Below, piece by piece: positions 10,027-20,156 of a stretch of DNA of 51,694 nucleotides. The position numbers were made by a program, and so were the translations under genes. The notes under the pieces are model-generated. The model was not told where the DNA came from. It saw only the letters and a program-made list of their open reading frames with translations, and did not search any database. This stretch comes from Aurantiochytrium sp. KH105 (lineage: Eukaryota; Sar; Bigyra; Thraustochytrida; Thraustochytriidae), in contig BGKB01000027.1 of the NCBI GenBank assembly GCA_003116975.1, positions 494,636 to 546,329 of the forward strand, in the 5' to 3' direction. Within the stretch, counting starts at the first letter, position 1. Every line of letters starts with the position of its first letter.

Positions 10027-12324
10027 TCCTTCCTGCCTGCTGCCGCGACGCGTCGCCACGCCGCGCCGCGCTCTCGACCGTCTCGACGCAGGCTGCGAGG
10101 ACTCGGAATTCCTGTTTTCCTCCTGTCTGTCTGTCTCCCTTGCTCCCGAGTCTCCTCTGGCTGTTCGTACGCGAGCGCGACACCAGCCAAGCAGCCAGAC
10201 AGGCAAGTGCAACCAAGAACAAGCAACTTTTCAGAGAGAGACTCCTTCTTCCGAGCTGTGGCGGCTGAGCGCGACAAGGTCGTCGGCCGGCCGACTGCAA
10301 CGACGTAGCCGAGGGATTGATCCCCCGCGCGCGACAGAGAGCAAGGGCAGAGGAGAGGAGACAGCGAAAGCGTCGCCAGCAGTGCAATGCCCTGCGACCA
10401 GCCACTGTGGCCAGCCACTGTGGCCATGGCCAGCCACCGTCTGCGCTGCTGCAGCTGCTGCTGCAGCTGCTGCTGCTGTTCAAGCGGAGAGGCCCGTTGG
10501 GAAAGAAACTCTGCAAGGACATGTTTTATTTATGATTAGCACTGTAGCACGAGGTGTGATGATGTGAGAGCACTGCGCTGCCTGCGCCGCACTGGCCGCA
10601 CGTCCACTTACAGCAGCTGCAGCAGCAGCGGCAGCAGCAGCAGCAAGTTGACAGTGAATACTGTCAACTTGCAGTGCACTTGGCCACGCAGCGCAGTCCA
10701 GAGCAGTATACAGTGGTCCAGCGCGGTGGTCCAGTGGCACACCACACCAGCGCAGGACAGCGCAGCACAGGGCAGGCGTACCTTTGCGCAATGCCGCGCC
10801 GCGCCGTGTGTTGGATTCGCTTCTCCCGCCGAGAAAAAAAAGCAAATGGGGATAACCTGGCGGCCGCGAGCTGGACTGCGACAACCGACGCCTGAGCCTG
10901 CTGCTGTTGTGCTGCTGTGCCACTACTGTCCAGTACCTGTCTGTCTGTGAGCGGCGCCTCTTCCTTCCTTGCTTCCTTCCTCCTTCCCAGCCCAGCTCGC
11001 TGCCTTGCTTCCGAGTCTTTGGAGCCTTGCGACGCTTCCCTCCTTCCTTCCTTCTTCTTTCGTCACTCCCTGACATCATGGCATCAGCATCAGCATCAGC
11101 ATGTTGCAAACAGCTCGAACGCACGATCCACCGCCGCGAACAGCTAGCTATAGCTATCAGCGTCCAGATTGCTGCAGCTGCTGCTCCTTCTGCTAGGTAC
11201 TGCCAGTCGCAGGGCAGGGGCCGCGGCGAAGGGAATCAGTAAATGTAAGCGACCACGAAAGGGATTCCGTTGCGGTCCGTTTCAGCTGCAACGAATGAAT
11301 GAATGATCCATGGCGGCCATAGGTATTGATGGCCGACCGGCAGGGCAGCTATATTCACTGTCAGTCAGCCGGTTGGTAGCCTAGCCACCCAGTCTTGCAA
11401 CCATGGTCCTTCGATCAATCGATACAATGCTCATCGCCAAGCGCCATGACGCCGTGCCACGACGCTCCGCAGCAGTGGTGCGCGCGCTGCCGGCGGCGGA
11501 TGTCATGGATCCGTTGCGCTCCAACCAGTGTGTGGCTGTGGTGGATGCCACTGCCGACTGACTGACTGACTGACTGACTGGCTTGCCAGCGGTATGAATG
11601 TAGCAGCAGGCTGCTCCGTCAGCAGGCTGGCAGAGAGGCAGACAGAAGAACAGACAAACAGAACGATGGACTGTGGATTCACAAAAAGGAAGGAAAAACC
11701 CTATTACTAAACAAATGAATGCTCGCTCCGCTCGACCGGAACGGATTTTTTGGCTAGGAAATCATCATCAACCTCAACTAGGCCAGTCTGGACCATTCTT
11801 GAGCCTTTGACCGAATGTATCAACACGCGATTGAGCCCAGTCAGCCTGCAGGGCTCTGTTTTACCTCCTTCGCGCGCACTTGGATGAACTCTAATCAACA
11901 TCGTTCAAGATTGAAGGATCCACGAATCTCGTCTCGTGTCGTGACGTGCCTTGCCTTGTCTCGCCTCGACCCCTACCAAGCTCTCCCCCCTTTGTGGCGG
12001 AGACACTTCGCTCTTGTGTAGCTATGGTATAACTAGCTAGTTATACAGGCACTTTCTTAGTTCTTGAGGGGGACGGTGCCGGTGGCCTTGTGAAAAAAGA
12101 AGTTCCCATCCAGTAGGAATCTCTCCAGCCAGCGCGTGCAAGACGACGCTCTTGCAAGCCACCTCTGATGCAATACGAGACTACCTACAGCGAATGCATA
12201 CAAAAAAACAAGCAATGGGCAAGGTGCAGCGCTCGTCAATGCCAATTCTTCAATGACAGAGAAATTCGCTCCTTCATCATTGTCTCTGGGCTTCACCAAA
12301 AAGGAAAAAAAGGAAAAGCCATGC
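9327..12324. other. Long low-complexity intergenic region
   Basis: About 3 kb without a supportable gene. Both strands give long open frames made of Arg, Ala, Ser, Leu and Cys runs, produced by simple repeats and high GC: TCTG near 9407-9431, CTGC near 9648-9673 and 9985-10030, CTG/CAG clusters near 10441-10475 and 10615-10645, GACT near 11556-11580. A perfect inverted repeat lies at 10643-10672. The left part is the upstream region of the kinase and the right end is the 3' flank of the mitochondrial carrier. Confidence 0.6.
10643..10672. repeat. Perfect 13-bp inverted repeat with 4-nt loop
   Basis: GCAAGTTGACAGT, loop GAAT, then its exact reverse complement. As RNA or cruciform DNA this is a stable hairpin; as duplex DNA it could be a dimeric protein-binding site. 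It lies within a CAG-rich tract, and nothing nearby identifies its role. Confidence 0.85.
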
Positions 12325-13239
12325 CTATGATTCAGAGGAGCTTCGCTCCTGCATGGCTCTCTTGGTGAGCTCGTAGGTACAGAAAGTAATCGCCGAGGAA
12401 GGCATGACCCGCAAGAGATTCGGAACCATTCCGCGATATAAACCAAAGACGCCCTGTGACTCTATAATGCGCGAAAAGGTGCCCAGAGTGCTCGTGTACG
12501 TGGATCGATGCTGCTGCATGCGGCTCTTGACCACCTGGTACGGATACGTGATGGTCGAAGCAACGGACTTGGACAGCGCCCCAAGCAACATATAGTCCAC
12601 TGCTGTAAGCGTCCGGTCTCCCAATGAGTGCTTGAGCTCCTCGTACACCATGAACTGAAAGCCACCATTCGAAACAAGAATGAGAGCCGGGACGATACCG
12701 CGATACAAGCCTGCGAGGCCCTCCTCGCGCAGAATCGTGGTAAAAGCGTGCGTGAAGCCGCGATAGGGCTCATTGCCTGGGGTCTGCAGTTCCAGGCGCG
12801 TCTTGACCAGCCACACAGGATTGGTGCATAGCGTGGTCATTGCACCGGCCGCCGCGCTCGTGCCCAAATACTGCCACGCAGACAAGCGCTCCCCATTCTC
12901 GAGCGATGCGCTCGCCGTGGACTTGAGCTTTTCGTACAGAAAAAAGTAAATTCCCCAGGACGCGCTCGAACCCACGACGGCCGGCACAAGCCCGCGGTAA
13001 AGTCCACGAAGGCCGCCCTCACGATGGATCTTGCGAGATGTCAGGATTGTGCTTTCGACAGCGCGGCTGGCGCCGTCCAGCCGCGCGCGAAAGCGGTCCA
13101 GCAGAGACCCATGCTTGATTGTGCCCTCGTCGACCTGGAACCGCGTTTTGATGAGATCCAGCGGATGCAGCGCCACGGTCGTCGTGAAGCCCGCAAAGAG
13201 TCCGCTCGCAAACGCGATGCCTCCGTCGTTCTTTGACAT
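12325..13239 (-). CDS. Mitochondrial carrier, folate/FAD transporter type
   Basis: A 304-residue mitochondrial carrier family (SLC25) protein made of three repeats of about 100 residues, expected in the inner membrane. Each repeat shows the Px[DE]xx[KR] signature or its variant: PLDLIKTRFQ in repeat 1, PVWLVKTRLELQ in repeat 2 and YPYQVVKSRMQQ in repeat 3, with GLYRG motifs after each. The non-canonical Trp in repeat 2 and the YPYQVV motif in repeat 3 are typical of the SLC25A32/Flx1 group, which carries folate or FAD into mitochondria. Substrate assignment is therefore by family likeness. Length is normal and the frame is intronless. Confidence 0.88.
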   Translation of the reverse strand: MSKNDGGIAFASGLFAGFTTTVALHPLDLIKTRFQVDEGTIKHGSLLDRFRARLDGASRAVESTILTSRKIHREGGLRGLYRGLVPAVVGSSASWGIYFFLYEKLKSTASASLENGERLSAWQYLGTSAAAGAMTTLCTNPVWLVKTRLELQTPGNEPYRGFTHAFTTILREEGLAGLYRGIVPALILVSNGGFQFMVYEELKHSLGDRTLTAVDYMLLGALSKSVASTITYPYQVVKSRMQQHRSTYTSTLGTFSRIIESQGVFGLYRGMVPNLLRVMPSSAITFCTYELTKRAMQERSSSES

Positions 13240-13368
13240 CCTGTGCGCGCCCCGCTACAGGGCTCTCTCGCGCTCTGCCCGCACGCAACTTGACTTCTGT
13301 GGCTCCCAGCGAGTCACCCTTCGTTCTCTGCGCCTCTTGCTTTCCTCCCTGGCCCGCGGCGAGTCAGG

Positions 13369-13475
13369 TCTGCTGCCGCTGCTGCCGCTGCTGCCGCTGC
13401 TGCCGCTGCTGCCGCTGCTGCCGCTGCTGCCGCTGCTGCCGCCGCCGCTGCTGCTGCTGCTGCTGCTGCTGCTCG
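13369..13475. repeat. 9-bp (GCTGCCGCT)n array grading into (CTG)n
   Basis: About nine copies of a 9-base unit GCTGCCGCT followed by a pure CTG run. It begins about 130 bp upstream of the mitochondrial carrier start. Confidence 0.9.
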
Positions 13476-13757
13476 CGCGCGCGTCTCGAGCCCCAATTTG
13501 CAATGCCGCTGCAGTGCCGCCGTCGCCGCCGCCGCCGCCTCGATGGCGCCGCGCTGCGCCTCGAGTTGCGCCCGTGCCGGCAGTGCGCCAGGCTGCCTCT
13601 GCGGCGTCTGGTCTCTCACTCTGCCTGTGCCGTCTGTGGCTCTCGGCTCTGCTTCGTCTGCCGGGCGCGTGCGGCGCCGTCGTCGTCTGCGTGGTGTTGA
13701 GTGGGTCCTCTTTCTTCTCCGCTTTCTCTGCCTCGCCATCCGCCGCAGAGGCCGTAG

Positions 13758-13853
<96 letters not shown>

Positions 13854-14368
13854 TGAGAGAGAGCGTCATCATCGTCACTCGCATGCTGTGATACGCGAGC
13901 TCTGTCTGACATGTGCCAGAGATCGATCGCGAGGGCGATGCTCGAAGAAAGGGCAAAGTTGAGGCCCAACGCCGCGTCGACAGCTCTGTCCCTGGAAACA
14001 GGACCGGTACCGGTCGGCCTCCTCGTCTATACTGGCAACATTTGTCGAACTTGAAGTGGGCGATGTCCGAAACTCCACTTGCGCTTGCTTGCCTTGCTTG
14101 CAACCAACTCGCCAAAATAACCGCGACTGACTGACTGACTGACTGACTGACTGACTGTTGCGCGCGTCTGCAGCTGTCTGCATTTGGTGTCTCCAAACGG
14201 CGTGCCTGCGACCCGGCAGACGCGGGCGGGCGGCAAGGGCTGCCGCGAGCGCGCGGGGCAGACAGAGCGCCGGGGCCCCGCCAGGGACGGCAGGGCAGGG
14301 ACCGTTGCCGTCGCCGTTGCCGTCGCCCCCCCCGCGCGCCTCGCGCCCTCCGCGGGAAAACGAGTCCC

Positions 14369-14685
14369 ATGCAGGCCTTCCTGGAGCGCGAGGGGGACGC
14401 GCTCGAGTCCCTCTTCGAGCAGTGCAGTTGCGGGTCCTGGGCGGCGACGGCCGGCGACGAGGACGACAACGAGAGCGAGGACGACGGAGACGGCGATGCA
14501 GAGAATCTCAACGGTAGCGCGGACCGGGGCACGGGGCCCGCAACAGGAATTGCACTAGAAGCCAAGGCCGAGGTCGACGCTCGCAAAACCAAGGCCGCCA
14601 CCACCGCTGTCACCTCCCAGAGCTGGTCCAAGGCCCGCGAACAAAGACTGCGCGAGGTCGGTGGGGGCCGCAAGGACCACCCACT

Positions 14686-14775
<90 letters not shown>

Positions 14776-17371
14776 CTTACACATCGAAACTGGGCGTCCG
14801 AGCTCCGCGTCGGGAGGAGAGCCTCGTGCGAGCTTTACCGGGACCTACGCGCATCTTTTGGCTTACAGCTTGCCCCGCACGCTCACCAAACGCCTCGTCC
14901 GCACAGCCTTTGGCGACAACGAGGAGCTCGCTTACTATGAATGGTGCCAGGCTCTGGGCACCATCGCCTCGCGCCTTTATCCGGCGTGCAAGTCCAAGGT
15001 CGCGAGCTTGCAGAGCCTGATCCGGATGGTCAAGTTTGCAACTCACTTGTGCCGTAATGCCGAAGACTTTGTGCATGCACTCAATTGTGTCGGTGTTCTC
15101 AATATATCCTTTTGCTATTGGGACGCCTACCGTCTTCATCGCAGCTACGCCTCGCGTGGCTTCCGCGGTCTTCTCCAGGCCCTGCGTTCCGCGGATGCCC
15201 TGGAAAAGTCCATCCCTGATGACCTCTTTGAATTTGCACAGCGTCTTCTCTACGTTGACAAGGCTAAAAAGGTACGACTCGACGCGGAGACGCTCGAGGC
15301 GCTCGACGCAAATTCGGCGGCGCTCATCGAGCTCTATCCAGATCTTGGACTAGGATGCACCTTTGTCGATTTTGTGGACCGTTGTATCGCGGACAACCTC
15401 ATCCCTGACCTCACAGAACGCCTCTCTCCGTCAAGGCATCCTCGAGCCGCGAACTCGGCTTCTACTTCTGCTTCTGCTTCATGGTCATCCAATACATCCC
15501 GCACCCCCCGATCCAGCTCGCGACTGCAGCAGCTCATGCTCTCCCCGCTCCGCCGCGCCTTTGTGGAAGGTCCCGATGCCCAAGCATGGCTCGACCGTAC
15601 GGGAGTCAGTCTTCCCCACGATCAAACGAGTATTGCATGGGCCGCAGCGCAAGGAAACTTTGACACTTTTATTTCACATGTCTGTCGAGAGCTCGACACT
15701 CACGCACGTGCGCGTTCGAGGCGTTCAGGCGAGCAGAGGGTGTTGGAGGAAAACAGGCTCCCCAGCAATAGCAACAATTTGAACATGACGGTCCGCACGA
15801 TGGTGGCTAGCGGGGAACATGGAAGCAACATTGATCTTGGGACCGAAACAGATTGCCATGGACATTTTCGACCAGCGCAAAGCGATGTCGAAAAGGGGGA
15901 CCAAGGTGAAGCGAATGACGACTTGGGAGGTCCGCTTCTGCGAGAACTTTTTATCGCGGGTTGTTCGGCGTTCAAGACAGGCTCCACCACCACCAACAAC
16001 AATGATAACGATCATCATCATCGACGTTACCGCCCGAGCTGGTCTCGCGCGGTGTGGTACGGTTTCATGCTACGCTATGCAGCCCCCCCGGTCCCTGCGC
16101 GCAGGCTCTTGCAGGCTTTGCGCGCACAAGGTCCACGCCTCGAAGCGCGCCCATTCCTAGAGGCCATGCGCTTCTTGGCACGAGATGGTATCGACTTGCA
16201 GCTCCCAACTTCAATGTCGGGTGAACTGCATGCAAACGACTTGGCTGAGATCCCCTTTGCGCACTTGGCCGTCGATCTCGATGTTATTCTTCGCATTTAT
16301 TGCCTTGGGGACGCCGATCTTCAGGAGCGCATCCTCGATGGTACATCGAGTGCAACAGAGAGCGAGGAGTTTCGTCAATTTGCGGCAGCGGCACACGAGA
16401 CGCGAAAACATCCTCTTCGTGTGACCCGCCTTCGAGATTACTTTGCACCACTTGACAACGCTGCGACGTGGATTGCTCTCGCAATGGCCTTGGCGCGCCC
16501 TTTTGGCCAGCTCGACCCAAGCATCTTAAGCGTCTCTTCCATGGCATTCATGTATGAACAATTCTCGCCTCAGGGCGCAGACTTGCTGACGCTTACGGAC
16601 TTGCTCGCTCTCTTCCTTTCAACTGTGCCCGGCATTGATGTTGCGAAACGACGTCAAATTCTTTCGGGCATCGGTCTTTCGAAGCTTCCTTGCGACGCTC
16701 CAGACCAGCTCGAGGCACTTCGTGACTTCACAACGAGTGTGGCGTCTATATCTGCAACGAGTCTTGAAACGTTTGAACAGCAGCTCGAGCCAGCGCCACA
16801 TGCTGCCGTGTTGGCGGCCGCGGACGCGGACGTGTGGACAGCGTATGAGCGCATCGTGGTAGGCACCGCATCGAGAACGGCGAAACTTTGCATTCCTGGA
16901 ATCTTGGTTTGCGCCAGCGCCTGGGCAGCAGAGCGCCGTGGGTCGGCAATTGCTGATGTCCTTGCGCGATTTGGCGCAGCGAGCGAGACTGGAGCGTTTG
17001 AGTTCATCTTTCAGCCAGGCGTCGTGCGTGCGCTGCAGAGCAGGCTTCACGGCCCTGCATTTGGCAACATTGCGCCGGCGGGAACTGCAACGCAGCGAGG
17101 ATTCCGCTCTCTTCTTGGGCAAGTCAATCTTGCAGTCGGCGTGCCTCAAGACCCGGAGACGCGGGCCCTTGTGCAAGTACTGCGGCGCCACGAAGTCATA
17201 GATCACATATTCGGTCTCGTTACCACCAAGGGTCGCATGACAATGCCACAATTTGAGGAGGCCCTCGCTCGCCTGGCGCTGCATGCTGAACGTGGTTCAT
17301 CTTGTTCTGCCCAGAGCATACTCGAGACGCTTTTGAGACTTCTCAGCGAGTCTGTAGGTTCTCGCGCGTGA
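14369..17371 (+). CDS. Large polyQ protein of unknown function
   Basis: A 1000-residue intronless frame. The first ~110 residues are acidic and polar, followed by an uninterrupted run of 28 Gln encoded only by CAG. From about residue 150 the composition becomes that of a folded, mostly helical protein, with a conserved-looking segment (about 155-330: Leu-rich helices with Cys and Trp) and a disordered linker around 340-380. A C-terminal segment, VTTKGRMTMPQFEEALARLA, is reminiscent of an EF-hand-like helix pair but lacks a clear calcium loop. I do not recognise the family. It is divergent from the mitochondrial carrier and convergent with the Wntless-like gene. The start chosen is the first Met of the continuous frame. 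Confidence 0.72.
14687..14770 (+). repeat. Pure (CAG)28 encoding Gln28
   Basis: Twenty-eight consecutive CAG codons with no CAA interruption, inside the polyQ protein. Uninterrupted CAG runs are prone to slippage, so length variation between strains is expected. Confidence 0.95.
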
Positions 17372-17775
17372 CAGACAATCTCAGGACGGTGAGTGAATGA
17401 ACGAGCCTTTGTCTTTCTTGTGCATGCGGTTAATTTTGAATTCTTTCTCTGAGCGAAACAGGACAAAGCGGAAAGAGAATGACGGTTTTCTCCTCTTGCA
17501 GTGTGGAGAAAAACAGATTTACAGATCTTTTCTTTGTCCATGGAAACAGAAAATTTGAGCAATCTTTCGGGCGATTGCAACGCAACAACGAAAGTACTGT
17601 AACGAGATAAAACTCGCGTTTGCAACTATACGGACCAGGGATTGTGTAGTTTTTGAATCTGCGAACCGCAAGCAGGAACACGCAATGTGCGGCGGCGCTT
17701 GAGACTCTTGATGGAATGGCAAAGCTGACAATAAGTTTTCACTTGATGATGATGATGATGATGGTTAGAATACTA
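17372..17775. other. Convergent 3' intergenic region
   Basis: Lies between the 3' ends of the polyQ gene (+) and the Wntless-like gene (-). Only short shadow frames and a small GAT/ATG microsatellite near 17744-17763 are visible. Confidence 0.6.
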
Positions 17776-19704
17776 TTATACCGGGTAACAGCGACGCATT
17801 GTCCAGGTCGGGCCTCCATCGGCCTCTGGATCGGCCGGCTCAATGTAGATGTGTTCGTGAATCTCTGCGACATGAGCCTCGTCGTCTTCATCGAGACTGT
17901 TCACTCTTGTGAAATAGGAGTTGGGCGCACTCTCTTCGCTGACTCGTCTCGTGTACAGTCGATCGACTTCGGATGTGGTACGAACAATTCGCACCGGCAC
18001 CGGGGATACGGGGCCAATCTTGTCAAGATCGTTGGCAGCGCCATCCGCACTCGCTAGATTGGCGCTCGCCACAGGTGGGGCGAAAAGGAGTGCAAGTAAC
18101 CAAATGTACGTGGATAGGAATCCATGAACAAAAACCATGTCTTGCCCACGATTCGGCTCGGCATCGTGAGCATGCAGCACCGTGCGAACGAGGAGAAAAA
18201 CAAGCAGCCCCACGTTGAGTGCGAGATGCGAGAGCTGGGAAGTTTGCATGGACTGAAAAAGAAGCGCGCCGTGCAAGATTGTGGCGAGGCCCCAGGCCAG
18301 AATTGACAGAAACATGCATGCCGTAGTGGCTTTCAGAAACCAATCTACGCTCACCGCTTGCGATGGGTTGACCAGCGGGTCCTGGTAGCGTTTCACGGCT
18401 TCGAGAGCCTTTGCGACGCTCACAGCGAGCCAGATCAAGGTGCAAACGAAAAGTTTGCTCCAATGGCGCTGCGTAAAGGTGAGCGAGGAGAAACCATCGG
18501 GAGGAGAGTCATGCGCTGGTGCCGGCGGGAGGCTCGTCTCCCAGTGCCCATCGGCGTACCGAGAGCGAGGAACTTTGTGCGTGGGCATCGAAAGTGCGGC
18601 GGCAGCGACGTTGAACACTTTGGCGTCGCGTCGGGCAGAAGGCCCACTTTTATTTTCGGCAAATTTAGCGCGAGCGTGCGCTCGCAAGGGGGCAAAAATC
18701 CAAAAGAGGCCCAACATGGACAGAAAGGACACCACACCTACGGCCTGCAAGCATGGAAAGAGAACGTTTCGCACGGCGTCGTCAAGAGCACAGAGCGGGT
18801 CGTTGAAGGAAATGACCTCCACACAAAGCATTGCGACCCACTTTTGGTCCAAGGAGATCGCTGTGGCCTTTCGCAGTAGAGACGCAAAGAGAGCTAAGAC
18901 GAGAATGCCAGCGAAAAAGAGCGCATACTTGAAGACGATCTCGAACGTGGCAAAGTCCTTGGAGATGTGCTCAAGAAAAAGTAGGGCAAAAACCTTAGGG
19001 TCTTGAGGGCCAGTTTCCTCGGAGGCAAAGTTCAAAATCCAATCATCTTCGAAAGTGATGAGAACACGGTACGCTGGATACCGTGCAAGGTTGAGCGAGA
19101 TCACGTGTGCGGGGACGCACGCGTGATCGGCCTCGGAGAGCTCCACTTCTGCCAGTAGTCCCGCTTTCTGCTCTCCTTGCTCGGCGGCACAATCGTATGC
19201 ACGAACGGCAACACTAGCATCGAGTTCAATGGTTTCTTGGTCGAATTTATCTTCTTTTGATGCCGTTGCAGGCATTTCGAGCAATGTCTCGTTTTCTTGA
19301 TTGCCTGGCATGCCATTTGGGATGCCCCAAATGGCCAGTCGAACGTTTCCTGCTACCCGGGAATCTTCTTTGGTGATGTTTCTGGGCTTGACAAGGGCCA
19401 GGCTCAGTTCAGCATAGTGATTGTCCTGTGCGTGTGTGCGGTCGACGAGGAGGTCAATCTTGGCATCGCTGCAGGCGAGATTAGAGTCCTCGGTGTTGTG
19501 CGTACTGCAGACGTGGACTTGTCGAGTGGTCGATATTTGGAGTGCGTGTGGTGCGCGAAGACCTGTAAAAATGATGGTGCTGCATAAAAGAAATGCTGTC
19601 AAGAAAGCTTTCGTCGTTGCCCAATGCTTCGCGCAGCTCTCGTTCTCTTGTCTGCGGTCGACTGTCACGATCACCGCTTCGGACAAGCTTGGTTTCGTCT
19701 TCAT
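17776..19704 (-). CDS. Wntless/TMEM181-like seven-helix membrane protein
   Basis: A 642-residue protein with an N-terminal signal-anchor (about 28-48), a large lumenal domain with paired cysteines (about 50-260), and a bundle of hydrophobic segments between about 265 and 560, ending in a polar acidic tail. The first membrane region, with FKYALFFAGILVLALFASLL and then QKWVAMLC...FNDPLCALDD, resembles the Wntless/TMEM181 (GOST) group, in which a Golgi-dynamics-like lumenal domain precedes seven helices and the protein acts in secretory-pathway cargo transport. Assignment rests on layout and this motif; the cargo in a protist is unknown. A long cytosolic insert (about 355-420) lies between helices. 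The start is the first Met and gives a sensible signal-anchor. Confidence 0.62.
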   Translation of the reverse strand: MKTKPSLSEAVIVTVDRRQENESCAKHWATTKAFLTAFLLCSTIIFTGLRAPHALQISTTRQVHVCSTHNTEDSNLACSDAKIDLLVDRTHAQDNHYAELSLALVKPRNITKEDSRVAGNVRLAIWGIPNGMPGNQENETLLEMPATASKEDKFDQETIELDASVAVRAYDCAAEQGEQKAGLLAEVELSEADHACVPAHVISLNLARYPAYRVLITFEDDWILNFASEETGPQDPKVFALLFLEHISKDFATFEIVFKYALFFAGILVLALFASLLRKATAISLDQKWVAMLCVEVISFNDPLCALDDAVRNVLFPCLQAVGVVSFLSMLGLFWIFAPLRAHARAKFAENKSGPSARRDAKVFNVAAAALSMPTHKVPRSRYADGHWETSLPPAPAHDSPPDGFSSLTFTQRHWSKLFVCTLIWLAVSVAKALEAVKRYQDPLVNPSQAVSVDWFLKATTACMFLSILAWGLATILHGALLFQSMQTSQLSHLALNVGLLVFLLVRTVLHAHDAEPNRGQDMVFVHGFLSTYIWLLALLFAPPVASANLASADGAANDLDKIGPVSPVPVRIVRTTSEVDRLYTRRVSEESAPNSYFTRVNSLDEDDEAHVAEIHEHIYIEPADPEADGGPTWTMRRCYPV

Positions 19705-20156
19705 CTCGGGTGCACTTGAATTTCCAGTTTGCTGGTCAAAGCTGCCCCTCTATCTATCTCCCTGCTCGTGAAATGAGGTGCGAAAGGTGAGGAGGCTCGG
19801 GCCGCCCACATATCCGTTCGCTGCGAGGCCAGGCGCGGCGCTCGTGCTGCACAGCTGAACTGGTGTCTAGGTCTGTCTGGTGATGATGCCCGCAATGCGG
19901 CTCGAGTTCCTGACAAGTTTCTACGCGCTGCGCTGCACGAGGCTGGTGGCGAAAGACCGGGAGAGAGAGAGAGAGAGAGAGAAGTTCTGAAAGAAGCGTG
20001 TGCGTTGCGTGCACCGCAGCTGGCCGGGAGATCTGAGGGGTGGGGCTGTCAAATTAGGGTCTTCGCAACGCACAATGTGAAAGGCAAAATGTAGTGCCCG
20101 TCCGATAGGTTAGAAAATAGTTTTGTTAACGTTAGCTTTGCAAACCTATTCACTAA
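19705..20156. other. Upstream region of the Wntless-like gene
   Basis: No gene recognised. A GA-dinucleotide run lies near 19960-19982. The right end carries the CTAA (20153-20156) that flanks the piggyBac-like element. Confidence 0.55.

Noticed and set aside
9005..10567. Several long frames (300-500 codons) on both strands
   Set aside because: They consist of Arg, Ser, Ala, Leu and Cys runs from simple repeats, overlap each other on both strands and overlap the well-supported kinase start.
20053..20156. Extending the piggyBac-like element further left
   Set aside because: The sequence left of 20153 has no counterpart beyond 22203, and the CCC ends with matching CTAA flanks define the borders better.
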